This document shows, one piece after another, positions 33,277-42,244 of a DNA stretch of 42,321 nucleotides; position 1 is the stretch's first letter; every line of letters begins with the position of its first letter. The position numbers and the translations under genes were made by a program. Where the stretch lies: assembly GCA_035566895.1 (NCBI GenBank), contig DATMQA010000059.1:1-42321 (forward strand), in the 5' to 3' direction. Below the pieces are notes generated by a model. The model had not been told where the DNA came from, searched no databases, and saw nothing but the letters and a program-made list of their open reading frames with translations. The stretch comes from DATMQA01 sp035566895. Its GTDB lineage: Bacteria > Verrucomicrobiota > Verrucomicrobiia > Limisphaerales > UBA8199.

Positions 33277-35073
33277 TCATTCCAGGACCGGCTCGGCCGG
33301 TTGGTGGTTGCGGTTGCCCTGGAGCGCGACGACCATTTCGCGCAGCCGCTCGACCACTTCCGCCGGCTGAATCGGGTTGGAGCCGCTCCGGGCGAGCGGT
33401 TTGACCAGCGGCGGTAGATCCACGTGCATCCTTACCAGCCGGTAGAGTTGCGCCTGAAAAGATTGCTCGATGAACAACCCGCGTTTCACCGACGCAAAAA
33501 AGTCCTGGTACATTTGTTCCGCCACCGGGTACAGCAGTTTGGGTACGAGCAATTTGACGTGCAAACCTTCAGCCTGGGCCAGCCGGAGCGCTTCCCGCGC
33601 GACGCCCGCGACACTGCCCCAGCTTACCAGGCCCAGCGGCGCGTCGGGGTCGCCTTCCACCTCGAACAAATCGCGGCGGTTCTTGAGCGGGTTAAACTTG
33701 CGAAATCGTTTTTCGTTCATCTGCGCGTGCATCTCGCCGCTGGCCGTCGGCCGGCCCAGTTCATTGTGCTCGATGCCGGCCGCCAGGTAGTTGCCGCCCG
33801 CCATTCCCGGATGGCTGATGGGGCTGATGCCCGACTCGGTGAGCTTGAACCGCGTGTACTGCGCCAGCTCCGTCTCGGTGGGACGGCGGCGCTCCACCAG
33901 TCGGAAGGCCGAAGTGTCAATCGGCTCGCCCGTCTCCTTGCGTTGCGCAATTTCCTGGTCCGACAGAAGAATCACCGGGGTCTGGTAATATTCCGCCAGG
34001 TTGAAAGCTTCGACCGTGATCCCGAACGTGTCGCCCACGCTGGTCGGCGCAAGCACCGGCCGCAGGCAATCGCCGTGGGCGGAAAACGCCGCCTGGAACA
34101 GGTCCGATTGCTCGGCCTTGGTCGGCATGCCGGTCGAGGGACCGCCGCGCTGCACGTTGACGCACACCAGCGGCAGCTCCGCAATGCTCGCCAGCCCAAG
34201 CATTTCCGTTTTCAGGGACATGCCGGGGCCGGAGGTGGCAGTCATCGCTTTTTTGCCGGCGAACGACGCTCCTACCACCGCGCCGATGCCCGCGATTTCA
34301 TCCTCCGCCTGCAGGAGCGTCCCGCCATACTTCCAAATCTCGCGGTCGAGAAACTGCATGATCTCCGTCGAGGGCGTGATCGGGTAGCCCGCGAAGAACG
34401 TGCACCCGGCAAAGATGGCCGCCGCCGCGCACATATCGTTGCCATCGGCGAGCAGCTTGGCTGTGCGGCCCGTTTGCGGCGCGCTCAATTTCCGGTCCTG
34501 TTCGAGTGGATGTGCCTCGGCAAACTCCAGTCCCGCCTGAAACGCTCGCACGTTGCCCTCGACTACCGCGGCCCCTTTCTTCGCAAATTTTTTGCGGATT
34601 CCGGCCAGCATGCTCTCGCGCCCGATGCCAAACCATCCCGCCAGCAAGCCGATCACCACGATATTCTTTGCCTTGTCCGTGCCGGCATTCTTCGCGGCCA
34701 TTTCGGTGATGGGCACGCTGAACACTGCCGCCGGGGTCACTCCTTCCAAAGGCAGCTTGTCCGCCGCGACTCCAGTGTTGCTTTCGTAGATGACCAGCGT
34801 CGCGGGTTCCACCGGGAGCTCCCCGCCAAACCGCCGGAAATCCTCCCAGTTGAGGACCACCGCCACGTCGAGCCGCCCGTTGGGATTCAGCACCGGCCGG
34901 GTCGCCAGCCGCAACCGGCAGGAGGCCTCGCCCCCGCGGATTTGCGAGCCGAAACTCTTCGTCATTATGCCGTGGTAGCCCTCCAGCGCCGCGGCCGTGA
35001 TCAAGGACTCCCCCGCGGAAATCACGCCGTCGCCGCCGGCCCCGGCAATGCCAATAATCAAATCTTGACTCAT
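33277..35073 (-). CDS. korA: 2-oxoacid:ferredoxin oxidoreductase, fused gamma-alpha subunit
   Basis: This 598-residue subunit carries an N-terminal gamma domain at 1-190 (IAGAGGDGVISAGESLITAA, FGSQIRGGEASCRLRL) fused to the alpha pyrimidine-binding domain. YPITPSTEI lies at 230-238, followed by ATSGPGMSLKTEMLGLASIA and VNVQRGGPSTGMPTKAEQSD. The gamma-alpha fusion of about 600 residues is normal for KorA in aerobic-type enzymes. The start ATG 35073 is preceded by AGGAG 12 bases upstream. It is the first gene of korA-korB-small protein. Substrate preference (2-oxoglutarate, pyruvate or branched 2-oxoacid) is not settled by sequence. Confidence 0.9.
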   Translation of the reverse strand: MSQDLIIGIAGAGGDGVISAGESLITAAALEGYHGIMTKSFGSQIRGGEASCRLRLATRPVLNPNGRLDVAVVLNWEDFRRFGGELPVEPATLVIYESNTGVAADKLPLEGVTPAAVFSVPITEMAAKNAGTDKAKNIVVIGLLAGWFGIGRESMLAGIRKKFAKKGAAVVEGNVRAFQAGLEFAEAHPLEQDRKLSAPQTGRTAKLLADGNDMCAAAAIFAGCTFFAGYPITPSTEIMQFLDREIWKYGGTLLQAEDEIAGIGAVVGASFAGKKAMTATSGPGMSLKTEMLGLASIAELPLVCVNVQRGGPSTGMPTKAEQSDLFQAAFSAHGDCLRPVLAPTSVGDTFGITVEAFNLAEYYQTPVILLSDQEIAQRKETGEPIDTSAFRLVERRRPTETELAQYTRFKLTESGISPISHPGMAGGNYLAAGIEHNELGRPTASGEMHAQMNEKRFRKFNPLKNRRDLFEVEGDPDAPLGLVSWGSVAGVAREALRLAQAEGLHVKLLVPKLLYPVAEQMYQDFFASVKRGLFIEQSFQAQLYRLVRMHVDLPPLVKPLARSGSNPIQPAEVVERLREMVVALQGNRNHQPAEPVLE

Positions 35074-35223
35074 GAATTAAACATTCTCCTGCCTTCCGCC
35101 TTTTGCGCTCACCGTCCGTTGGCAAAGCCTTACTTTTTTTGTTCCAACATCTAAATCATAAAAGAAGGAGGAATGATAGAAGTCCGCGCTCGATTCAGTT
35201 CATCGCTGCCGGCTTGTGCCGAA

Positions 35224-35262
35224 GCCGTCGCGGCTGCGAGTTTGGGCACCGTCCCGGTGCCC
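35224..35262. repeat. REP-like palindrome
   Basis: It contains AGCCGTCGCGGCT-type stem then GGGCACCGTCCCGGTGCCC (7-base arms). It matches 9051-9080 at 26 of 30 bases and lies between korA and the TPR-like gene. Confidence 0.6.
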
Positions 35263-35282
35263 ACCCCGTCACCCGCCATCCA

Positions 35283-36395
35283 TCATCTGCGATTGGCCAG
35301 CCACTGCAGCGCTTTCTGTTCACCGGAAAACCGCATGCGGTCGAAATAGGCACTGACGTCCTCGGGCGTCGCGTTCGGCAGCCACGTTTCCATTGGCACC
35401 GCCGAGACCATCGACCTAATCGCGGCCCGCTGTTGAACCAGGGCGTTGATCTGGTCCTGAACCGCCTGGCCACTGGCTGCATCGGGCGCGGCCGCGGCCA
35501 TCGCGTCGAGACCCTTGCGCTGAATCGCAATTCCTACCAGGGTTTGAATGAGCGTCATCGAATTGGGATCGTCCAGCCGCTGGCCGAGATCGAGGGACAT
35601 TTGCAACGCGGCCTGGGCCGAGGCGGTGTCGCCCGCCTGCCGATAGGTATTGGCGAGGTCGATCAGGCCCAGGCCGGCCTGTTTCATTTCGGCCAGGTGC
35701 GGAAGCAGGGCGCCCGAGGTGGCCGCAGCCTTGGATTCGGCTTCAGAATAGCCCGCGGCCCGGTAGGCCTCTTCCATGCTTTGAATGGCATCCTGGGTGT
35801 AGTCGTCGTATTTCGGCTTGGCGGCACCCGCCTGCAATTCCTGCACTGCCTGTTCGGGCTGGCCGGACTTGAAATAATTCGCGGCGGAGAGGTAATTGGC
35901 GAGGGCATTGTCGGGCGCGGCTTGCTTGAACACGTCGAGCGCCTGGCGCCGAGCTTTCAGGCCGTTGGGATCATCGGCGCCGGGCTGGGAACGGAACCAT
36001 GCCGTGAAGGCGACTCGCGGGTCGTTGGCATACTTCGCAAGCGCCTCGTCCAGCAAACCTCGGTCATGCGTCGCTTGGTACGCGGCCAGCAAGCTCTCCG
36101 CGTCGCGATGGTTTGCTTCGAGGTAGGTCTGAAGCTGGCTAAGGGTCAGGTCCGGCAGTTTCCCCTTCATTATCAGCGCCATGACATTGGTGGTTTGCAT
36201 GTTTTCGACCGGTGAAACCGGCGCCGGCGCGGTGCTGGTCGAGACCCGTGTTATGCGCGGGTCCGGCGTCACGCCGGCCGCTAAGGCCGCTATTTCCGCC
36301 GGCGGCTGCGGCCTCTTTGTTGGATGCCTGGAGAGCATCCATCCCAGGAGTAACACTACCAGCGTGGCAAAGATGGCTATTCTTGGTCTCATCAT
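35283..36395 (-). CDS. membrane-anchored TPR-like protein
   Basis: This is a 370-residue protein starting at ATG 36395 (MMRPRIAIFATLVVLLLGWM), so it has an N-terminal membrane anchor or uncleaved signal. After a Pro/Ala-rich linker come helical pairs of tetratricopeptide character (NALANYLSAANYFKSGQPEQ, GLGLIDLANTYRQAGDTASA, AALQMSLDLGQRL). It probably acts outside the membrane as a protein-protein scaffold. The frame is open upstream to 36590, but that part reads a GGACNNT array. No family name can be given with confidence. It diverges from the carotenoid gene. Confidence 0.7.
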   Translation of the reverse strand: MMRPRIAIFATLVVLLLGWMLSRHPTKRPQPPAEIAALAAGVTPDPRITRVSTSTAPAPVSPVENMQTTNVMALIMKGKLPDLTLSQLQTYLEANHRDAESLLAAYQATHDRGLLDEALAKYANDPRVAFTAWFRSQPGADDPNGLKARRQALDVFKQAAPDNALANYLSAANYFKSGQPEQAVQELQAGAAKPKYDDYTQDAIQSMEEAYRAAGYSEAESKAAATSGALLPHLAEMKQAGLGLIDLANTYRQAGDTASAQAALQMSLDLGQRLDDPNSMTLIQTLVGIAIQRKGLDAMAAAAPDAASGQAVQDQINALVQQRAAIRSMVSAVPMETWLPNATPEDVSAYFDRMRFSGEQKALQWLANRR

Positions 36396-36443
36396 GACCA
36401 CGTTTGGACCAAGGCGGGGCGGGGTCGTTACGGGAGAAAGGAT

Positions 36444-36492
36444 GGACTGTGGACCGTGGACCGTGGACTTTGGACTTTGGACTTTGGACTTC
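36444..36492. repeat. GGACNNT heptamer array, seven units
   Basis: GGACTGT, GGACCGT, GGACCGT, GGACTTT, GGACTTT, GGACTTT, GGACTTC run without slip from 36444 to 36492. It sits between divergent genes, 21 bases before the carotenoid gene start. Confidence 0.85.
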
Positions 36493-36513
36493 CCCGTCCT
36501 ATACTCCCCGCTC

Positions 36514-37362
36514 ATGCCCCGCGTGGCTTTTAAGGACCTCCCGCTGCGGACGAACCGTTTCGCCGCGTTGCCCCGAATCGTCCAGCGCATTCTGTTCGCT
36601 CTGTTCCTGCTGCAATTGACGCTGGTGGGGGTGCGGCTCTGGCAACCATCCGCCTTGTTCGGCGATGTCCGCTGGCCCGACGGTCTCCTGGTCGTTCTGG
36701 CCGCCGCAACGACTCTTGCGTCGCTTGCGCGTCAGTTGCCGGGGCAGAGCGTCCTCCTGGCCGCGGTCATCATCGGCGTCATCGCCGGCGCGGCGCACAG
36801 TCTGGGAGCCCTGACGGGCATTCCGTTCGGACCCTATACCTATACCGAGGCCATCGGGCAGCAGCTCTTCGAACCGCTGCCCTGGGCGGTGCCGATGATG
36901 TGGATTGTTATCATCCTCAATTCGCGCGGCGTCGCCCGTGTCATCCTGCGTCCTTGGCGCCAGGGCCCGAACTATGGCTGGTGGCTTATTGCCCTGACCG
37001 TGCTGTTGGTGGTGCTCTTCGATGTCGGCCTTGAACCCTTCGCCACGACCGTGAAGCATTACTGGAAGTGGCAGCCGACGCGGATCCCGGTCGATTGGTA
37101 TGGCGCGCCAGTTGTGAATTTCGTGGGCTGGGCACTGACCGCTCTGCTGATCGTTTTCTTTGTTACCCCTTCGCTCCTCAACAAAAAACCCGTCAAATTT
37201 CCGCCCAACTACTACCCGCTGTTCGTCTGGTTGTTGTTGACTCTGATGTTCCTTGCCGGCGCAGCAGTGCATCACCTCTGGCCGGCTTTGGTTTTCATTG
37301 CGAGTGAATGCCTGGTCGTCACTGTGTTTGCGGCCGTCGGTGCCATGAAACGTGAAACGTAA
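36514..37362 (+). CDS. CruF-type carotenoid biosynthesis protein (DUF422)
   Basis: This is a 282-residue membrane protein with about seven helices, starting at ATG 36514 (MPRVAFKDLPLRTNRFAALP). It matches the CruF/DUF422 carotenoid hydratase family: AHSLGALTGIPFGPYTYTEA, FEPLPWAVPMMWIVIILNSR, LEPFATTVKHYWKWQPTRIP and DWYGAPVVNFVGWALTALL. Such enzymes hydrate the 1',2' end of monocyclic or acyclic carotenoids. No other carotenoid gene is in the window. The final residues MKRET and the TAA stop are heptamer-array sequence, so the 3' end was reshaped by the repeat. Confidence 0.85.
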   Translation: MPRVAFKDLPLRTNRFAALPRIVQRILFALFLLQLTLVGVRLWQPSALFGDVRWPDGLLVVLAAATTLASLARQLPGQSVLLAAVIIGVIAGAAHSLGALTGIPFGPYTYTEAIGQQLFEPLPWAVPMMWIVIILNSRGVARVILRPWRQGPNYGWWLIALTVLLVVLFDVGLEPFATTVKHYWKWQPTRIPVDWYGAPVVNFVGWALTALLIVFFVTPSLLNKKPVKFPPNYYPLFVWLLLTLMFLAGAAVHHLWPALVFIASECLVVTVFAAVGAMKRET

Positions 37363-37460
37363 GACGTGAACAAACTACGGCGGCATCGATCGCCGCACCG
37401 GGTTCACGTTTCACCTTTCACTCACGCGTCCCCCCGTCACCTGTCACCTTCCCGCCTCAC
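37345..37460. repeat. paired GTGANNN / NNNTCAC heptamer arrays
   Basis: The left arm (37345-37372) has ATGAAAC, GTGAAAC, GTAAGAC and GTGAACA. The right arm (37401-37460) has GGTTCAC, GTTTCAC, CTTTCAC and later GTCAC and CTGTCAC units with some slips. The arms are complementary and flank a small palindrome, CGGCG-GCATCGAT-CGCCG at 37378-37395. The left arm supplies the stop of the carotenoid gene, and the right arm supplies the stop of the 796-residue gene. Confidence 0.8.
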
Positions 37461-39847
37461 TCCAAACTCATCACGTGCAGCAGCGAACTGCGGACCGTGA
37501 GCGCTACCAGGTCGTTGATGACATCCAGCACCACTAGTTTGCGCACCTTCCCCCAAATCTCAGTCTCGTACGCGGTGCCGATGTGCAAGAGCAGCGAATC
37601 GAGCATTTCGCGGGTATCATCGCGAGCCAGCAAGCGCTCGAACCCGCGCCGGATGGCGGGGAAAGACACCTGCATAATATTGGTGTGCTCCAGGGTAGCT
37701 TCGAGGGCCAGCCGCAGCAGGATTCGTATCTCCTCGGAGGAAAGCCCGCCCTCGCCTGGAGTGGTGCGCTGAGTAGCGCGTTTGGAGAGCAGCAGGTAAA
37801 GCGCGCGGAAGCGCATTTTTTGGGCTGGCGGCTCGAGCCAGGGGTCTGGATTCAAAAGGGCCAGGACGCCACGCGCAGGGTCGGAAGCATAGCGGAGGCG
37901 GTCCTCGAGGGGAGTCCCGGCGACGCGCTCGTCTTCCCACCAGCCCGGGATCTCTTCGAGCTTGCGACGGGCTTCGCGCGCCATGCGCAGGTCAAAATCC
38001 CGCACCAGGCGCAACTCTTTGTGGAGATAGATATAGATGAGGGGGGTCAGGACCGCCTTGCGCAGGCGCAACGGCAGGGGCACTAGATCCGGAAGCGCCA
38101 GGCGGACTTCGAGTTTGCCACCGTGGTGCTCGATGGCGGCGCGCAAGCAAAGTTCCCAACAGCCTTCGATCCGTGGCAATTTCTCGTGCAAATTGATGCC
38201 CGCCAGCATCGAAATCGCCGCGGTGTGGGAGATCTCGCGATTCAACAACGGGGTCAGCCCATGGCGGCTGGCCAGGTTGTATAGAAAATCGTAGGGCGTC
38301 AGCCACCCCTGAACGGTCAGGCTGGCGCACCAATCTGAGAACTGCTGGAGGGTGCATTGCCACAGCACCTGGTCTTCCTGCTCATAAATGCAGCCCAGGC
38401 CGTTCTCATACAGCGCGAAGGCATAGGCACTGCGCAACAGCGCGCGGCCTCGCGGTCCTTTCCATTTGCCGTGCTCCTGCTCCAGCTCCCACGGTTTGAG
38501 CTGGGTGCAGCCCCAGCCAAAATGTTCCGGGGCCACGCGGCGAAGGGCGGTGAAGGCCGAGACGCCGAGCCGGGACAGAATCTGCGGAGAGACTTCATCG
38601 AAGAGCCTGGCCCAGCCGCGAAATGAGCGGGCGGTTTCGTAATCGAGCTCGCCGTCCGCGTTGAAAAGCTGCGGCTCCGACACGCGCACTTGCTCCATGA
38701 CGTTGCGGGCAGTTTGGTCGAGGACCTCCCAGATGGCTTGGTCGTTATCGTGGCAAATACGTTGTGGCCAGGCGGAGACTTTGCCCAGGACCTCGGGGGG
38801 AAGATTGCCGCGGCCGATTTGGTCCAGGCACCGGTTCAGTACGCCACGCCAGTCAAATAAACCGCTCTCGCGCAGCAGGGAGGGGGCCAGCCGGACACCC
38901 AACGAGAGGAATGCGTCTTCCCAATCCGTGCGGCCGAAGGCGCCGATATTCCAATGCGGTCGGTCCTGCTCGGAAGTGACGAGCCTCAGCCCATGCTTGA
39001 TCTGCCAGAGCGCCGCCGTAATGAGCATTTCGGCCGCCCGCTCATCGCTCAACTCCTGCCGCAGTGTTAGCTTCCAGGGTCGCACCGGCGGGTCTTCGCC
39101 ACGCGTGATGCCGGGAAAAGCTACCTCCGCCACCGCGCTGGAGCGGATGAGACGGAACCCGGTGCGGCGCAGCAGGTGGCGCAAGTCCGCATTTTCGATG
39201 TCGGCACAAGTGCGCAACCCAAATTTGTCGCCGAGCAAATAGCGCAGGTAGGTCGGGGCGCGCCGCTCGAAGATGGCCTGCTCGCGCGTCGAGAGGCCGG
39301 CCAAAGCGGTGGGCGGGGCGGTGTGAGAAAGCGGGCAAAGCAGCGCTTTCGGGAACGAGCCGAGGAATCCTTCCACACCCGGCCGCACGCAGTACCAGGC
39401 GGTGAGAATCAACAGCATGTCGTAGTCGGCCGCCTCATGGACATTCTGCACGCTGGCGAGATTGGCGGCGATGCGGAAAACCCGTTCAAAGTGCGGAATC
39501 TCAAGCTCCTGGGCGCTCGCGCCGGCCCCGCGCAATTGGCGATATTCGGCTTCCGCAAAAGGAAAGCGTCCCGAGATAACGCGTGCCTTCTCCAGCAAGA
39601 GCGGGTCGAACTCCGGCAACTGGATGCAGGCGCGCGCTTCGGCAGGGTCGAGCGACACCGACGAAGGCACCGGCCACCCATACTCGCCGAAACGGGGCAA
39701 GGGGGGGCCGACTGGCTGAGGGGGCGGGGTGGCGGAGTGCTTGAGTGATTCAGGTGGCAATGCGCTGTCTGCTTCGTCCTCAATGAGCGCGCGCTCATCG
39801 GTTTGGCGCGTCAGTTGCGTTCGCACAAAATCGGTCCACACGGCCAT
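37457..39847 (-). CDS. large unknown helical protein (796 residues)
   Basis: This is a 796-residue soluble protein (MAVWTDFVRTQLTRQTDERA), with a Pro-rich stretch at about 30-60 and then mostly helical sequence without membrane segments. Recurrent Trp-rich and Arg-rich strands (WKLTLRQELSDERAAEMLIT, VSAWPQRICHDNDQAIWEVL, FRGWARLFDEVSPQILSRLG) and no visible nucleotide-binding or catalytic signature. I do not recognise the family. It is monocistronic, upstream of a repeat array that supplies its TGA stop. Length and codon use look like a normal core gene. Confidence 0.65.
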   Translation of the reverse strand: MAVWTDFVRTQLTRQTDERALIEDEADSALPPESLKHSATPPPQPVGPPLPRFGEYGWPVPSSVSLDPAEARACIQLPEFDPLLLEKARVISGRFPFAEAEYRQLRGAGASAQELEIPHFERVFRIAANLASVQNVHEAADYDMLLILTAWYCVRPGVEGFLGSFPKALLCPLSHTAPPTALAGLSTREQAIFERRAPTYLRYLLGDKFGLRTCADIENADLRHLLRRTGFRLIRSSAVAEVAFPGITRGEDPPVRPWKLTLRQELSDERAAEMLITAALWQIKHGLRLVTSEQDRPHWNIGAFGRTDWEDAFLSLGVRLAPSLLRESGLFDWRGVLNRCLDQIGRGNLPPEVLGKVSAWPQRICHDNDQAIWEVLDQTARNVMEQVRVSEPQLFNADGELDYETARSFRGWARLFDEVSPQILSRLGVSAFTALRRVAPEHFGWGCTQLKPWELEQEHGKWKGPRGRALLRSAYAFALYENGLGCIYEQEDQVLWQCTLQQFSDWCASLTVQGWLTPYDFLYNLASRHGLTPLLNREISHTAAISMLAGINLHEKLPRIEGCWELCLRAAIEHHGGKLEVRLALPDLVPLPLRLRKAVLTPLIYIYLHKELRLVRDFDLRMAREARRKLEEIPGWWEDERVAGTPLEDRLRYASDPARGVLALLNPDPWLEPPAQKMRFRALYLLLSKRATQRTTPGEGGLSSEEIRILLRLALEATLEHTNIMQVSFPAIRRGFERLLARDDTREMLDSLLLHIGTAYETEIWGKVRKLVVLDVINDLVALTVRSSLLHVMSLE

Positions 39848-39904
39848 ATAAGAGTTTTAACAGGTGGGCTGGGGGATGTCATCTTAAATCGTATTTTTCA
39901 TCCA

Positions 39905-41230
39905 CTAGCCACTGCGTTCCTCCAAACGCTTCGCCAGCTTGAGTCGCGCCACGCGCATGCCGTCCATGGCTTCGACGCGCAGTTCGTACGCGCCGATGGG
40001 CAGCACGTCACCAGCCTTGGGGAATCCGCCGAGCCGCTGCGTCACCCAGCCGCTCACGGTGGTGATCCCCTCTTCTCGAAGGGAGCCGCCGATGATTTCC
40101 TCAAGCTCATGCAGGGGCAAAGCGCCAGCCGCCTCCCAAGCCGTTTCGCTGGTGCGCACCAGCAAGGGTTTTTCCTGGTCAAATTCGTCCTGAATCTGGC
40201 CGACCAGTTCCTCGAGAATATTCTCGAGGGTGACCATCCCGACGGTGTCGCCATATTCATCGACGACGATGGCTAGGTGTAGTTTGCGTTCCAGGAAGAG
40301 CTTCAGGAGTTTTTCGAGGTGCGCCGTCTCAGGCACATAAATCAACTTTCGCGCCGCCGGCAGGAGGTCGGCCCCGCGGCGCGCTTTGAGGCGCATAGCG
40401 TACAAGTCTTTGATATGAATCACACCGAGCGTCTTGTCGAGGTTGCCCCCTTCACAAAGAGGGAAGCGGGAGTAGCGGGTTTTTTCCGCAACGTCCAGGC
40501 ATTCGGTGATGCTGCTTTCGGTATCCAAAGGAACCATTTCATGGCGCGGCCGCATCACCTCGCGGGCCAGGCGGCGTCCCAAATCGAGCGCGTTGAGGAC
40601 GATTTCACGGCCGAGCACGGTGCCGCCGCCGTATTTTTGCGAGGTGGCGACCACCAGGCGCAATTCTTCGTGCGACGGGGCGCGCTTGGCCTCCGTCACA
40701 GATTGGAATCCGACCAATCGCAAGAGTCCCTGCGCGGCGCGGTTCAGCAACCAGTTGAAGGGATAGGAGGCCAGATAAAACCATTTGAGCGGCCGGGCGA
40801 CCGCCAGCGAGAGCGGCAGCGGATTCTGAATCGCCATCCATTTCGGCGCCAATTCTCCCGCGGTGATATGCAGGAAGGTCAGCACGGAAAAACCGACGGC
40901 GAAGGCAATCGAATGCCGGGCCGCCTCCGATTCGACGTGCAACAGCGTGAGCAGAGGCGACAGCAAAACGTTAAAAACCGGTTCGCCCGCCCAGCCCAGG
41001 CCCAGGCTCACCATGGTAATGCCCAGTTGGGTTGCGCTGAGATAGGAGTTCAGATGGGCAACAATTGAGCGGGCGATTTTGGCCCGCCGATTCCCTTTGG
41101 TGACGAGGGTGTCCAGTTGGGTTTCGCGAATCCGGACCAGCGCAAACTCGGCGGCGACGAAGAAGCCGTTGAGCAAAACCAGCCCGAGCACCAGGAGGAT
41201 TCTCCACAATATTTGGGCAATGTTCGCCAT
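39905..41230 (-). CDS. CNNM/CBS domain transporter-like protein (CorC family)
   Basis: This 441-residue protein has an N-terminal DUF21/CNNM membrane domain of four helices (residues 1-190; LVLGLVLLNGFFVAAEFALV, LGITMVSLGLGWAGEPVFNV, ITAGELAPKWMAIQNPLPLS), two CBS repeats at about 210-335 (REVMRPRHEMVPLDTESSI, LKLFLERKLHLAIVVDEYGD) and a C-terminal CorC_HlyC domain. The family exports Mg2+ or handles other divalent ions. It is downstream of a second CNNM protein by 24 bases, an operon pair. Full length; nothing missing. Confidence 0.88.
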   Translation of the reverse strand: MANIAQILWRILLVLGLVLLNGFFVAAEFALVRIRETQLDTLVTKGNRRAKIARSIVAHLNSYLSATQLGITMVSLGLGWAGEPVFNVLLSPLLTLLHVESEAARHSIAFAVGFSVLTFLHITAGELAPKWMAIQNPLPLSLAVARPLKWFYLASYPFNWLLNRAAQGLLRLVGFQSVTEAKRAPSHEELRLVVATSQKYGGGTVLGREIVLNALDLGRRLAREVMRPRHEMVPLDTESSITECLDVAEKTRYSRFPLCEGGNLDKTLGVIHIKDLYAMRLKARRGADLLPAARKLIYVPETAHLEKLLKLFLERKLHLAIVVDEYGDTVGMVTLENILEELVGQIQDEFDQEKPLLVRTSETAWEAAGALPLHELEEIIGGSLREEGITTVSGWVTQRLGGFPKAGDVLPIGAYELRVEAMDGMRVARLKLAKRLEERSG

Positions 41231-41254
41231 CGGGAAGATTTATGTCTTACGTCG

Positions 41255-42244
41255 TTAGAGGCTTACTTCCCCGAAGATCGCTTTGAGCACATCCTGCAGG
41301 CTGAGCAGGCCCAGCTCTCGGCGGTCGCGCCCCAGCACAATGGCCAGACGCTGGCCGCCACGCTGCATGCGGCGCAAGGCGACTTCGAGCCGCAAGTCCT
41401 CTTCGAGGTAGAGGGCGGGTTTGACGTGATCGCCGGCGGGCCGGGCCGGGTCCAGGTCCGCCTGGTAAAGCATGGGATCGACATTGAGCAAACCGATGAC
41501 GCGGCTTTGGCCGTCGCGGGCGTCCCAGACCGGAAGGCGGGTGAGTTTGCGCTCGCGGCAGAGCGCCAGCACTTCGCGCACGGGAGTTTGGGCGGTAACG
41601 GTGGCCGCCTGGGCGAGCGGGGACATCACCTGTCGGACCGTCAGGCTCTGAAGGTCCATCACGCGATTAATCATCGCCCGCTCTTCCGAGGTGAACCCCT
41701 GCGCCGATTCCTGCATCACCAGGCGCAACTCCTCCCGATTTCCGAAGAGGTGGCCGGTAAAGACTTTTCCGCCGCGCCACTGGAGCAACAAGTCTGAAAA
41801 CCACTCAACGCTCGCGCCGAGTGGGCGCAGGGCCAGGTGAATGAAGCGAAACGGCCGCGCCAGGACCAGGCAAAGACGGTTAGGAAATATGCGAAACAGC
41901 ATTTTAGGGAGCAAATCGAACAGCGCATAAAAGAGAAAGACCACGACCACATAAACCACCACGAACCAAACCCGATGTTGGCCCAGCGCCCGGTGCAAGA
42001 TGACTATTAGCCAGCCCAGGATGAAAAAGTTTGCAACCGTGTTGCCGACCAGGATCGTCCAGAGAAAGTTTTCCGGGTTCTCCAGGAAATCGAGCAGCAC
42101 CTTGGCCGAGGGCCGGCCGGCGCGCATTTGTTGCCGGATGCGCAAACGGCTCAGCGCAAACACGCCTGCCTCCATGCCTGACAAGAAAAAGGACAGCGCC
42201 AGGCAAAGGACGAAGATGAACCAGATTAAAAGGTGGGGGTCCAT
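41255..42244 (-). CDS. CNNM/CBS domain protein lacking CorC domain
   Basis: This 329-residue protein has the DUF21/CNNM domain (residues 1-165; WFIFVLCLALSFFLSGMEAG) and two CBS repeats at about 190-325 (VRQVMSPLAQAATVTAQTPV, LRRMQRGGQRLAIVLGRDRR, ELGLLSLQDVLKAIFG) but ends there, without CorC_HlyC. The paired shorter protein may form a heteromer with the downstream 441-residue relative. The only start is ATG 42244, which lies inside a GTGATGC array, and there is no ribosome site, so the native 5' end may have been displaced. Confidence 0.85.
   Translation of the reverse strand: MDPHLLIWFIFVLCLALSFFLSGMEAGVFALSRLRIRQQMRAGRPSAKVLLDFLENPENFLWTILVGNTVANFFILGWLIVILHRALGQHRVWFVVVYVVVVFLFYALFDLLPKMLFRIFPNRLCLVLARPFRFIHLALRPLGASVEWFSDLLLQWRGGKVFTGHLFGNREELRLVMQESAQGFTSEERAMINRVMDLQSLTVRQVMSPLAQAATVTAQTPVREVLALCRERKLTRLPVWDARDGQSRVIGLLNVDPMLYQADLDPARPAGDHVKPALYLEEDLRLEVALRRMQRGGQRLAIVLGRDRRELGLLSLQDVLKAIFGEVSL

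Noticed and set aside
33424..35154. 576-codon plus-strand frame
   Set aside because: It is the complement of korA, with no family resemblance and biased His/Arg/Gln composition.
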